Positions 44,863 to 55,099 of a DNA stretch of 64,000 nt are shown one piece after another; positions within the stretch are counted from its first letter, which is position 1, and every line of letters starts with the position of its first letter. Source of the DNA: Limanda limanda (Eukaryota; Chordata; Actinopteri; Pleuronectiformes; Pleuronectidae); assembly GCF_963576545.1 (NCBI RefSeq), contig NC_083647.1, forward strand, positions 372,001 to 436,000, read 5' to 3'. The notes beneath the pieces were generated by a model. The model was given only the letters and a program-made list of their open reading frames with translations. It did not search any database and was not told where the DNA came from. Position numbers and translations under genes: made by a program.

Positions 44863-45540
44863 AAAATATATAACTTTCCATCACCTCCAGTTTATGTTTC
44901 ATGTATTGTGCATCATATTAGTCATTAATGATTTACTCCTGAAAGTGGCCACTTTTGCATTCTTTTCATACAATATAATAAAAAGAATTTCATAAGAATC
45001 ATGTGAGAACCATGTATGTGGAAAATTAGGAAAGCACACATCAACGTATGTTTTTCATACATGTTTCATATAATTTTTTTTTACTATGCCTGTTATAAAG
45101 ACATATACTTTACATTTATAAACAAATACCATTACATGTAGGTTTTCTGTATGTAAAGTGAATATTTTTTCCAGGGAAATTATACTGTCTTTATATGTTT
45201 CATAAAGGTTTATTAAATGGCATCTAATAAAAATCTCTATAAAAACATATAGGAATATGTACCATTACAAATAGATTTTTTGTGTGTTAAGCCTATGAAA
45301 TTTGCAATACAATTATCAAAATTACATACTTTTTTATGAATTATTTCATACAGCTTCATATAAGTTTCTATCATAAGAAACATGTTACTCACATATGAAA
45401 GTGACGAAACTTAATTTTTCCCTTCACTACTGCAATACTACTTTCTAACATTCCAGCTACATAACTGCAGTCTATAAATGCTTTCAATAATTGTAATGCT
45501 GCAAAAAATGGCTGTTAGGCAAACTTTTTATTTAATGGAC

Positions 45541-46247
45541 TGTGACGGAGCGCACGGCGCCTGTCACGGCAGTGATGGCACTGCCCCGTTTACGTGTGTG
45601 TCGGTGCGCACGGCGACCGTCACCGCAATAATGAACTGTCCTGTTGACACGTGTTATCTGTATAAATGTTGTCTGTATGTGTTACGTGTCTGGGTCTGTA
45701 TACAATCTGTTGTATTATTAGTAGGCTATGCCTTCATGGAACAGTTGTGTGTAAATATGTTGCCGGTTATGTTACCAGCCATATGGAGTTTTAGTGTTTA
45801 AGCTGATTAAAGCTATGAAGCTGGCCTTACCAGGGACACCCCTGTGTTTAATGGTATATTGGAATGTTCCAATTGTAAGGGGCGTGGTTAGTCCCATTTA
45901 AGCCGGGCTGTTCATTGAGTCTGGAAGGCCGGACATGGGAAGACATGAGTCTAGGAGAGCTGCTGTTATAGGGACGTAAGTCTGAGAGCTCTCCATTTTA
46001 AGTGTTTGCTTAAACAGTATATTGTTATTGTAATTATTTATTTTGGCCACTGTGCCTATTTATTTTCTTATTTCGAAGTTTTTATTTTTCGCTCTTTTGT
46101 TTTATTTAATATTTACTTTCATAATTCTGCCTTGTCGGCCTTACTTTGTGGGAATAATAAAATCCCCTCTTCTACCTGAATCTCCAAGTACTCCTGAGAG
46201 TTATTTACACCGAGCTGAGCCGCTCATATACATACCTACCTGTAACA
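45541..46247 (+). mobile_element. Solo LTR (707 bp) inside the CACTA element
   Basis: TGTGACGGAGCG to CTGTAACA, flanked by a perfect 5-bp duplication TGGAC (45536-45540 and 46248-46252). A TATA-like TATAAATG lies near 45660 and AATAAAA near 46158. It landed just beyond the 3' end of the BEN gene. Confidence 0.88.
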
Positions 46248-46300
46248 TGGACTTTATTTGCAGTGAACTGATATTATAGTGAACATCAACATAGGAAAAA

Positions 46301-46489
46301 CTAGGGGTCCAGTAGACGAGCATCTCCTCTGCCTCGTTTCCCCCCTCGAAGATTGCTCACCAGCAGTATCTCCACTGGGAAGACTGCTGTGAGCAGAGGC
46401 CTCACAAATACTGTAGCCGAATTTGCATTGACTACATAGGCCCACGCCAGTTTCTCTACCATGACTCCAGTCCAAGGATGGATCTCCAC
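46301..46489 (-). CDS. BEN gene exon 6 (BEN-like domain)
   Basis: Acceptor AAATAG, stop TAG at 46303-46301. An AATAAA lies about 45 bp past the stop (minus strand, about 46258-46253), directly next to the solo LTR insertion. Confidence 0.7.
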   Translation of the reverse strand: MEIHPWTGVMVEKLAWAYVVNANSATVFVRPLLTAVFPVEILLVSNLRGGKRGRGDARLLDP

Positions 46490-47182
46490 CTATTTAAACA
46501 AGGAGACATGATGAGTATTTAGGGTTCAAATATAATTTGCTCACCCCTAGAGACTGAAGACATTAAAACAAAAATTAGATCTGCCATACTCATACATGTA
46601 CATCTGAGAGGCAGTAGATCCAAAATTTATGCACTGTATTAATTTATTCTTTAAAAATCAATTACCTTGGACGATGGAATGACAGACTCTGATGTGGAGC
46701 TGGACGGTGAAGATCTGGGGAGGGACAGCAGTGAATCTGCAGATGATGAACCAGGCCTGGACTGCGGAGAACTTCAGGGGGGCAGTCGTGGTGTGGTCAG
46801 CTCCGAACTGGATCTCTTAGGAGGTTCTGCCAAATCAATTACATTCTTCATGGTCTTTAGGAGTTCAGGCACATCTATCCACAGCAGATCACAAACAAAA
46901 GTGGAACATCATTCTTTAGTACAATGTAAAGTAGGCTAAAGTGATTTTTGAAAGTGTTTTGGTTGTCTAATTGTTAAATAACTGATAAGAAGTGATACCT
47001 TGGACAAGCAACTCCCTCAAATTGGCATTCTCTTCTTTCAGGTCTTGGATCTCCCGCTTTAATTCAATCACTGTCTTTGGCAGACTTTTATTATGATGAA
47101 TGACTGAGGGCGGTGAATCACTGTACATTGCAAGGAATTCCTCTGCAGGGTCTGTCCTTGTGAGATCCTTTGACTTCTGGGT

Positions 47183-47233
<51 letters not shown>

Positions 47234-48647
47234 AAGATCAGACATTTGATTTACATGAACTGAAAAACATGGTCAACTCAAAATAGCAAATAGATGTCAC
47301 CTTGACTTGCAATGACTGAGTCAGAAGAGTGTCATCTGGATCTGAGTCATCTGGATCATCCTGATATTTTTGAGGGCGGACTGGGACCCTCTTGGTCAGC
47401 TCTGCAGGTTCATTTTCCTTCAACAGTGCATTAAGTTTACGGGTTGCCTCATGACGAGTAACTAGAGAACAAAGGAAGAATGCAAACAAACAGATTTAAT
47501 GGCAAACTGCTTAATACTCGAAAGCACTTTTTGTATCACCAGGTTATGACACTGTCAGCATAACAATATAGTATGTGTTGTGTAGAGCTGTGGTTCACAC
47601 AATGGGGTTTGCAAAAAACGATAATTAATATTTTTAACTTTGGTTAATGTTTAATAAACTTTGTGTACTAAAACATGTATAAGAAAAATCTTATCAGACA
47701 GGTGTTTGTGGTCTAATTTGTGTCAGTTTAAGGGTACTTAAAAGTAGGAACCACAGCTACAGAGTACTAAAACTATGGTTAACATCATGAGATTACTGTG
47801 TTGTAGTGTTGTTCATGCATTCACTTAGAGACAAGGAAAGTTGTGCAGATAAGCATTTTGTAGAGCAGTCGCTTATACATGATAAAATGGTGTCAAAACT
47901 GTTGTAAATAATATGAGTTCCATTAAAATGTGTAATATTTTAAATCAAGAGTTGGCTTATTAAAATAGGGATCATATTTTGTCTTGACTTTACCACCAAT
48001 AATATTGTAAGCACAAAATGTCCCCTGTCTAACTTTAGACGCCTATTTTCAGGTTATGTAGAGAGGACAATCTTCACTTTGAACCATAGCATCATCAACT
48101 TACCACAGACAAATATAACAGTGGCCCGGTAGTGGGGCCACCCTCCACGCTGTTTCTTCCCATGGCACCATTCGATAACGGCTGAGTAGGTGGAGATGGG
48201 ATTCCCATGTTGGTCCATCTTGGAATCATCGTACCTCCGTATATTATCAGTTTTTACTTCACTGAGCTTCCCACAATCCTCCCCTTCACTCCACTGCACC
48301 ACTGCAAACTTCCTCTCCTTGTGTTCTGTAGTGAAACATAATGTAATTATTGCTTAGCTAAGCAATATATGACCAATACACTATTTTTGCATCATTTTTT
48401 TCTTTTTCTTTTGAAAAAAAAAATTATTTTTTACAGGGCATCTCTAGGTTTAGGCAAGTGTAATTTCATATGCACAATTCTGCCTTCTAAACTGAGAATT
48501 CCCACATTTCATTGGTTTAATGTGTTTTAGCATTCAGCTAACTATCACTTAGCAAACGCTACATAAACAGAAAATCCGATGTACGCTCACTCCTTAAAAT
48601 ACGTATTTACCAATAACGGGAGGTTCATCTGTCTGCAGTGTATCCAT
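46301..48647 (-). CDS. BEN-domain protein gene of the CACTA element (six exons, one premature stop)
   Basis: BEN domains bind DNA and occur in chromatin factors and some mobile or viral proteins. Six minus-strand exons join in frame: 48647-48611, 48325-48104, 47461-47301, 47176-46999, 46874-46666 and 46489-46301, 996 bp in all. Exon 1 starts MDTLQTDEPPVI. Exon 2 holds a compact N-terminal domain (FAVVQWSEGEDCGKLSEV, AVIEWCHGKKQRGGWP). Exon 3 is acidic (DDPDDSDPDDTL). Exon 4 has a coiled coil (VIELKREIQDLKEENANLRE). Exon 5 is a Ser/Pro linker. Exon 6 is the BEN-like part: MVEKLAWAYVVNANSATVFV, LLTAVFPVEILLVSNLRG. In exon 5 a TGA (46776-46774) follows LPP; a CGA to TGA change would explain it. 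The BEN domain ends early, at a TAG just after GDARLLDP. Splicing frame is otherwise preserved. The name of the protein is not known to me. Confidence 0.75.
46666..46874 (-). CDS. BEN gene exon 5 (Ser/Pro linker, internal TGA)
   Basis: Phase 1 acceptor (GGATAG) and phase 0 donor (GTAATT). Reads VPELLKTMKNVIDLAEPPKR before the TGA and SSPQSRPGSSSADSLLSLPR after it, in the same frame. Confidence 0.7.
46999..47176 (-). CDS. BEN gene exon 4 (coiled coil)
   Basis: Acceptor ACCCAG, donor GTATCA. Heptad-like Leu spacing in ELKREIQDLKEENANLRELL. A GA repeat lies just upstream in the intron. Confidence 0.75.
47187..47228. repeat. (AG)n microsatellite
   Basis: About 21 uninterrupted AG units, next to the exon 4 acceptor of the BEN gene. 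Confidence 0.95.
47301..47461 (-). CDS. BEN gene exon 3 (acidic)
   Basis: Acceptor CTCTAG, donor GTGACA. Reads RHEATRKLNALLKENEPAEL and then KYQDDPDDSDPDDTLLTQSL. Confidence 0.75.
47600..48100. other. BEN gene intron 2, nothing recognised
   Basis: AT-rich intron without other features. Confidence 0.55.
48104..48325 (-). CDS. BEN gene exon 2
   Basis: Acceptor ACTACAG, donor GTAAGT. Encodes 74 residues including KLSEVKTDNIRRYDDSKMDQ and GWPHYRATVIFVC, a small domain I recall from fish BEN-containing proteins. Confidence 0.8.
48611..48647 (-). CDS. BEN gene exon 1 (start codon)
   Basis: ATG at 48647-48645, MDTLQTDEPPVI, donor GTAAAT. Chosen because its phase fits exon 2 exactly. Confidence 0.65.
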
Positions 48648-48929
48648 CAGGCTGGATGATGGATGATGATATGCAGAGAGAGCATCAATCGTCAAATATC
48701 AACTGTCAACCATCAACCGGTAAAATAACGCACTCTCGCGTGATGTGCCAAGGCCTCGCATTGATAGCTGCCAGGTGCATGATGGGCATGACCCGCCCTA
48801 CGCTGTCTTTGATTGGACGTATCCTGATACTCCCAGGAAATCGACGCTCTCAGGGATAAAAACAAACTTTTAACTTCCTGGGTGAAATGGTAAACCGATC
48901 GTCAAACTGGCTTCTGTTACTTTAGAGAC
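48648..48929. promoter_or_regulatory. Putative bidirectional promoter between the BEN and transposase genes
   Basis: 282 bp separate the two divergent start codons. The interval is richer in CpG than its surroundings, has CTCTCGCGTG (48732-48741, close to the TCTCGCG-type core element) and an inverted CCAAT box (GATTGG at 48811). GGATAAAAAC near 48854 is TATA-like for the + gene. No transcript evidence. Confidence 0.45.
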
Positions 48930-49701
48930 ATGCCGAAAAGAAAAGTCGTGAGACCTAACACAACAGAAAGAGACTGGCTGCGGAGAAACGTTCCTACACG
49001 GACTTTGACGAGATGGAAAAAAAGGTATATGCACGCTCTCTGCAGCTCATAAGTGACGTTAACGTTACAGTTATCGTTACTAGTTACTGTCCATTGTTTC
49101 ATTAGGAAAATCAACAGAGCTTTGAGTGACAGCGGGGAGCACACCGTGCAACAACATGTAAGTGCAATTTATCTCTTGTCCTCTCTGTTTATCAGCTAAC
49201 AATAGTCAATGTAAGGTGAACTGTTTCTCACCGCACTATAATCATTCAAAACCGAGTCAAGGTTATGTGTACCAATGTAAGCTGAAGTGTCACTTTTGCA
49301 CAAAAGTATGAAAAGTATGAAACTTCATACACTTAGGTGCATGTATTCTCAATTAGCACGAATTACAGTGGTAACATAATAGCCTACATGATGTTTGCCA
49401 CATGAATGGTGAATTCTGTGCATTTGTTGTGAGAAGGAAATCCCAGTATTTGAAAACCTAAAATGCACTTCATAATATTTCTGTCATATTTAAGTTATCC
49501 AAAATATTACTTGAGTAAATGTGAAACGTTGACTAGAAGAAGAAAATGAACTGTTTTTAACTTATAAACAAAGTACTATCTTATTGTGGTTCAAAAACAA
49601 CCAGTCAACAATATGGAAAGGGAGAAAAACTGCATTGTAATTGTTTCCTGGGGAGCTGTGTGGAATCTGTCTCAAACGAGTTCTTGATATACCATTTTAA
49701 G

Positions 49702-50479
49702 GAAAGTGATGAAGCGGCTTGCAGGACCTCTCACAGTACCACATCAGGTGAGAAATAAATTACAGGATTATACAACCTCCCCTCTCTCTCTCCCATATTT
49801 ACATATTTATTTATGTAACCTTTTTCTCATGGCTTTTAAAATCTGAATATAGGTGCCCAGGCTATAAGTTGACGTCATCCCTTCATTCTTATGTTGTTCT
49901 GTGCACACCAAGTCTCTTCTACACTGATACATCACAGTGTAGAAGAGAGAGATGTAGAGTTCACAGATGTCTTCAAGTGAGCTCGGCTTCTCTCCAGCCG
50001 CCCATAGTGGCTCTGTGACGTCAGTCCAATATCCATTCCATGAATTAGGTCACTATTAGATCCAATCTCTAATTCTTTTATCTATTCAATAAATGATGTT
50101 CCTCTCAGGAAAGTGGAGATACCACCCAAAGAGATGAGCTGAGAGAAGAACCTCTCACAGTGCCACAGGTGAGACAAAACTACAATATCAGACAACTTTA
50201 CCTCTGTTGCTTACTCTTACAGTCAAATTACAATTATCTATGTTGTTTCTTTGTATCATTCTTAGGAAAGTGATGAAGATGATAGCCAGAGAGAAGAGGA
50301 GAGAGCAGAACCTCTCACAATGCCACAGGTGAGACAAAACTGCAGTGTCATATAATCTGCTCCACCTCTATCCCTCTCTTTCTCTTTAATGAGTTGTTAA
50401 TTTCTGTCCTTTTCAGGAAAACAATGAAGGTGGCAGCCAAAGACAAGAACAAAGAGCAGAATCTTTCACAATGGTGCAG
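49702..50479 (+). repeat. Tandemly duplicated small exons in the transposase gene
   Basis: Four exon-intron cassettes at 49702, 50109, 50266 and 50417. The last three are 60, 63 and 63 bp, each phase 0, each beginning GAA after an AG and ending in (ATG or GTG)-(CCA or GTG)-CAG before GTGAGAC. Peptides share S-Q-R-E-E...R-A-E-P-L-T-M-P-Q. Confidence 0.8.
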
Positions 50480-50726
50480 GTGAGACAAAACTTAAGCATT
50501 TACATATGAGGTTGATTACACATTAGATTAATTTGTCATTGGACAAACTGTAACATATTCTGCAGTTTATTAACGTGTACACTTTCTATCCATCCGCTTA
50601 TTTTTCTCTTTCTCATGTGCTTCTGTTTATCTTCCATACTAAGTGCAGTCTGCCAAAACAAGGTTATGAGCAAAACAAGGGAAACCTGATCAGTTTCAAT
50701 GCAGTGCTTCTCTTTCTATCATTTAG

Positions 50727-52412
50727 GACAATGTCCCTCAAGAAGATGATGATGTCCACTCCTCCCATGGACTAACAGAAGAGCAAAGCATCATCTCGAT
50801 TCTCTGCTTTGCATTGAGACACAACACAACAGGTGTATTAATGGAAGACCTGCTGAAACTGCTCAAATTACATTCTGCTGGGACTAGTGCAGTTCCAACA
50901 AGCAAGTACTTTCTGGAGAAACCATTAGCTGGTATTACACATCAGTATGAACGACACCATTACTGTAGAGTTTGTACTAAGTACATTGGTTCTTCACAAT
51001 CTCTGGAAGAAACACTCAAATGTGTGTCATGTTCCTCATTCATGACAGTTTCTTTATTCACATACCATTGAAGGATCAGCTGAAAGACATTCTTGAGAAC
51101 CAGGGTATGCATGATCTATGTTTTTGTGCTGATGCCGGTACAAAGCATGCAATAAATGACATATGTGATGGCACCTTATATCAGAAAAATAACAGTAAAG
51201 AGGATTTTCTGTCCCTTACATTCAACTGTGATGGTGTACCAGTTTTTCAGTCCTCCAAATTTAGTATTTGGCCAATATTATGCTGTGTTAATGAGATACC
51301 ACCTGAGAGTAGGGATAAACATATACTTTTATGTGGTTTGGGGTTTGGATCCAAGAAGCCAGACATGTCCTGCTTCTTTAAACCATTTGTTGAGGAGTGT
51401 GCCAATCTTTCTTAAGCTGGTTTTGAGTGGCAGCATCCTAGTGACCAGTCATTGAGACACATAAAAGTGCACACATTGTGCTGTGTGTGTGATGCAGTTG
51501 CAAGGCCATTACTACATAATTTTAAGCAGTTTAATGGTGAGTATGGCTGTGGAGTCTGCCTTCACCCTGGGATGCAAACAAGGAAAGGAAAAGGAAGCAC
51601 AAGGGTTTATGCATGTCCAGATGAAAAGCCAAGTGACAGAAATCATAAAACCACAGTAAAAATAGGACAAATAGCTGAAAGAGAAGGGAAGACCATATTG
51701 GGCATAAAGGGCTCATCTGCTCTTGCAGATTTACCATTGTTTGATCTAATCAATGGGATGGTCCCTGACTACATGCACTGTGTGTTGCTTGGTGTGTGTA
51801 GATACATGGCGACTTTAGGATGGATTCTAAAAGCAGTTCTCAGCCATGGTATATTGGTGCACAAACAGCCATCATCGACAGACACCTGTTGTCTATTAAA
51901 CCTCCAAGTATTGTTGCTCGAGTTCCAAGATCTCTAATAGAACTCAAATTCTGGAAAGCCCATGAGTGGCAGCACTGACTTTTGTACTACAGCTTGCCAG
52001 TTCTGAAAGGCATACTTCCACAGAGGTATCACTCTCATTGGGCATTACTGATAGAGGGCATAAGCATTCTGTTGGGGTCTGAATTAAATGCTGAGCTGAT
52101 AAATCACGCACTAATGACGCATTAGTGTACTTTGTTGGAGGTGTGCAGTCACTGTATGGGAAAGAGCACATGACATTCAATGTTCATTCACTACTGCATT
52201 TAAGCAAAAGTGTTGTACACTGGGGTCCTCTGTGGGCTCACTCAGCCTTCATGTTTGAAGATTTCAACGGGTACCTCCTGAAACAAGTAAAAAGTAGTCA
52301 AGCTGTTCCACAACAAATATGCAAACAAGTGGCATTATCCCGTGCCTTCCCCTGTTTAGCAAAGCAATTCTTGTCAAATGCATCGGCAGAAGTTAAAGAT
52401 TTCTGCAATTAA
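50727..52412 (+). pseudogene. Transposase last exon (body)
   Basis: Acceptor TTTAG at 50722-50726. Contains all recognisable transposase motifs. Four frame changes are visible. Confidence 0.82.
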
Positions 52413-52459
52413 ATGAGACAGGGAAACCAGCATGTCAGGAAGTATAAAGGGTTGACTGA

Positions 52460-52744
52460 GGTGACATAGCAACCATTAACATCCCTAACACAGTCAGATA
52501 CTATAAAAGGTAGGTTTTTCCTAATCAACACTGCTACTCCCCTGCTTCTTGTTGTAAAGGATGAAAAAAATACTTGTCCGAATGGCCCTTGTTGCAACTT
52601 TAAATGCTCTGTGTCATCAAGATGCGTCTCTTGTAACATAGCAACATCTATATTATCCTTCTTTAGACATGTAATTATTTTTCTCCGCTTGATAGGGCTG
52701 TGGACTCCCCGTACATTCCAGGTACATACTCGCAGCTTATTCAT
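52460..52744 (-). pseudogene. L1-like ORF2 endonuclease start
   Basis: MNKLRVCTWNVRGVHSPIKR, then VAMLQETHLDDTEHLKLQQG with the metal-binding Glu, and SRGVAVLIRKNLPF are the first blocks of an L1/Tx1-type APE endonuclease. It is cut after VSDCVRDVNGCYV. Confidence 0.88.
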
Positions 52745-53160
52745 TATTGGTATTGTTCATGTATCATACAAAGGATATTGAGCCAAGAGACCCCCCACAC
52801 ACTGGGTATGAGAAAAAAAAGCAAATAAAGAAAGAAAAAACAAAGAGCTGTACAACAAAACATTCAAACATAGAAATTTGGCGACGACCCTGCTAAACAT
52901 GCAGGGAAAACCCGTCCTTCTCCTGCCTGCGGCTGAGAGCCGACAGGCAGGACATGCGCTTGACACGCGCCTACACATAGACATAAACACACTACTGTCC
53001 GCCAAGAACACGGTGAAGTAAAACATTTCACCTGGTTGATTATAAGCAGCGGAAATGAAAGGGGCATAGTTACACACGCCTGAGTTTATGCAGATACTCA
53101 CGTATGGCACAGTCCAGGCGCGATGTTAAAGAAAAGGGAAAATCCGGTGGTTACAGAGAT

Positions 53161-53978
53161 TTAGGGAAGCCACTTTAAGAAAGTCGCAGCTGCCTCCGGC
53201 GTGTCGAATCTCTTCACCACACCGTCAACAAACAGCCTCAGCGTGGCGGGATATAGAAGCGCATACTCCACGTTCTTCTTCCTCAAACTTCCCTTCACCT
53301 CGTCGAAAGCCTTGCGTTCCTGGCCACCACCGCCGAGTAATCGTTGAAGAAAGAAACTCTAATCCGGTCCGCTGGCTGGTTCGGTTCCGCTCCACGGCGC
53401 CGGGCTGCAGCCATCACCCGTTGTTTATCAGCGAAGTTATGAAGTTTCATGATGAGGGGTCTGGCGCGCTGGTTAGTGCCCGGTCTCGGTGCCAGGGAGC
53501 GGTGAGCGCGGTCCAATTTGATCTTCCCGGATTTAGTTGTGAGATTGAGATAGGAGGGGAGCCATGTCTCCATGAAGGTGACCGGGTCCTTTCCCTCCGT
53601 GCCTTCGGGCAGCCCAACCAGACGAAGGTTACATCTGCGGCTGCGGTTCTCCAAGTCATCTATGTGATCTGCCATGTCGGTTATTTGTTTCTCGAGTCCC
53701 GTCACCTTAGCCTGCAACACGTCCGATGTGTCTTCCACGCCAGAGATCCGTGTCTCGGCTTCACCGACCCGCGTTGCCAAAGCCTGGATCTGAGATTTTT
53801 GTTCGCGTATGGCAGCGAGCACAGTGTCAATTTTAACATTAAATTACTTCGTAATGTTGTTAGTTATCTTGCTCAAAGCCAGAAGAATACTTGGGTTAAC
53901 AGCGCTCCCGGGATCCTCCACCTCGGCAGCGGCTTCCACCTCGTTGGCATCTTCGGGTTCAACCGCAACGGGCTCCAT
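53161..53978 (-). pseudogene. L1-like ORF1 protein, one stop and one frameshift
   Basis: From ATG at 53978 the frame reads MEPVAVEPEDANEVEAAAEV, meets TAA at 53846-53844, then continues in frame with a coiled coil (LQAKVTGLEKQITDMADHID) and the RNA-binding part RRCNLRLVGLPEGTEG and ARPLIMKLHNFADKQRVM. A frameshift near 53305 separates the C-terminus (VKGSLRKKNVEYALLYP ... AAATFLKWLP), which ends at a stop at 53161. ORF1p coats LINE RNA as a trimer. Confidence 0.82.
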
Positions 53979-54230
53979 AGCTTCGCTACCACGCTTCTCC
54001 GTAGCAGTATTTTCTATAATGTTTGCAACAGTTTAGTTTCACTGATGATTGTCCAACTTATATAAGTTTGATATTACATTTTCCTACTAAGGATATTGTA
54101 TGCAACATTACTGTCATATATTGTTCATATAAATACCCAAATCATTTTGTTCAAATTTACTAAGGATCTTATATCTGGTTTCACTTTTGTATGCTTTACA
54201 TACAAGTTTCAGACAGAAGACATACAAATT

Positions 54231-54270
54231 TTATAAGATTTATCTACATCTTTTCCATATGGGTAAAACC
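54231..54270. repeat. Right terminal inverted repeat of the CACTA-like element
   Basis: Complement of the left terminus at 44822-44862. Confidence 0.75.
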
Positions 54271-54329
54271 AGTAGAGGGGAATGTTTTTGAAGGCCACTG
54301 CACCTTCAGCAAGACAGTAAAAAACAGTA

Positions 54330-54581
54330 AAACAAGGAACATCGGGGGTAAAGGCTTTAGAATCGCATGCCCAGTCAGAGAAACACAAGAAAAGTGAAAA
54401 GCCAACAACAAACTCCTGCCATCGCGTCGATGTTCAGGTGGCTGAGGGCAAGGCTGGCAGCAAGATAGCCGAGGTCATCTCCAAGTTCAATATTCTGAGT
54501 AGGGGCTGCAAGGAGAAGTTGGCTGAGCTTGAGACAATTGAAAAGGAGATTGTGGCCCAACCAGCAGAGCTGAGAAGATAG
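54330..54581 (+). pseudogene. Unidentified open stretch, zinc-finger-like
   Basis: One frame is open without an ATG start. It reads VKALESHAQSEKHKKSEK, a SHA.....KH pattern seen in the His half of C2H2-like fingers of fish mobile-element proteins. A helical tail follows (SKIAEVISKFNILSRGC, EKLAELETIEKEIVAQ) and a TAG at 54579-54581. I do not recognise the protein. It may be chance or a remnant. Confidence 0.25.
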
Positions 54582-54827
54582 AGGTTTATGTAGTGTTGGG
54601 GTGGGATGTTTAATTTTCTTCTCTGGCAATTTTTTTTGGAACATACTTTTTCTCTATGCTGAAACAATCGTTTATTGAACTCACCTTTTGACTGTTTGAC
54701 AAACAAAAGCATCCTTATTGACTCGAAGGCTCAGTTATTTCTGATTCTATTTGTTACTATTTTGGACCTGTTTGGACTTCCAACTGCTGTAACATACGCA
54801 GTTCTGTGTACTGTTAAGTTCGGTCAT

Positions 54828-55043
54828 TGTTATGTTGAACGGGAATACATTTATGTTGTTAGTTCAGAGAAAAGCCTGCACTAATCCCCTACGGGGAGGT
54901 AACGTTGGGGTGAAGGGTTAAGACACGGGGTTACAGAGACAATACCACAGAGGAAGTGAAGCCGTGGCTATGCTATGTATGTGTGCAGAAGATAATAAAC
55001 AAACCTTTAAAACAACCTATCCTGTGGTCGTGAGGATATTACA
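54828..55043 (+). repeat. Gypsy 5' LTR
   Basis: Ends in GAGGATATTACA just before the primer-binding region. The start at TGTTATGTTGAAC is a best guess. AATAAACAAACC near 54995 is the poly(A) signal. Confidence 0.6.
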
Positions 55044-55099
55044 ATTGGCGAGGAGGATCAAAGCAAGAATTCAAACGGGACACAAAGAGGACTTCAAGA

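Larger units (their letters stand above)
48930..52465 (+). pseudogene. TNP2-type transposase gene of the CACTA element (decayed, multi-exon)
   Basis: Exons inferred: 48930-49024 (MPKRKVVRPNTTERDWLRR, basic start), 49106-49157, decayed 49702-49747, 50109-50168, 50266-50328, 50417-50479, and a long last exon from 50727. The last exon encodes the transposase body: LMEDLLKLLKLHSAG, a zinc-ribbon-like CRVCTKYIG...CVSC, then FSIWPILCCVNEIPPESRD, FKQFNGEYGCGVCLHPG, VPDYMHCVLLGVCRYM and MTFNVHSLLHLSKSVVHWGP. These are hallmarks of the TNP2-like CACTA transposases abundant in animals. Frameshifts near 51050, 51410, 51860 and 52410 and stops break it. The end is cut by an L1-like LINE near 52460. The protein would cut at the element ends. 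Confidence 0.82.
52460..54030 (-). mobile_element. L1/Tx1-like LINE, 5' half only
   Basis: Minus strand: a start near 54030, an ORF1p-like frame (53978-53161) and the beginning of ORF2 (52744 to about 52460). The rest of ORF2 and the 3' UTR are missing. It joins the CACTA transposase directly at about 52460 and the CACTA right end at about 54030. Confidence 0.8.
44816..54272. mobile_element. CACTA (EnSpm/CMC)-like transposon with two divergent genes
   Basis: Terminal sequences match in inverted orientation: GGTTACCCATATGGAAAAGA at 44822 and the complement of TCTTTTCCATATGGGTAAAACC ending at 54270, with further matching bases inward (CTTATAAAA). The outermost bases are degraded (TGCATGG left, CTGG right after complementing). 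TAG flanks both sides, a possible 3-bp target. Subterminal DNA at 44890-45400 is full of TTTCATA and CATATGAAA motifs, a CACTA habit. Inside are a minus-strand BEN-domain gene, a plus-strand TNP2-type transposase, a solo LTR and an L1-like LINE. Confidence 0.75.

Noticed and set aside
45478..45801. 107-residue frame on the + strand
   Set aside because: It crosses the left border of the solo LTR (45541), so it cannot be an ancestral gene.
53421..54065. 214-residue plus-strand frame
   Set aside because: Antisense of the L1 ORF1 coding region, whose minus-strand motifs are clear.
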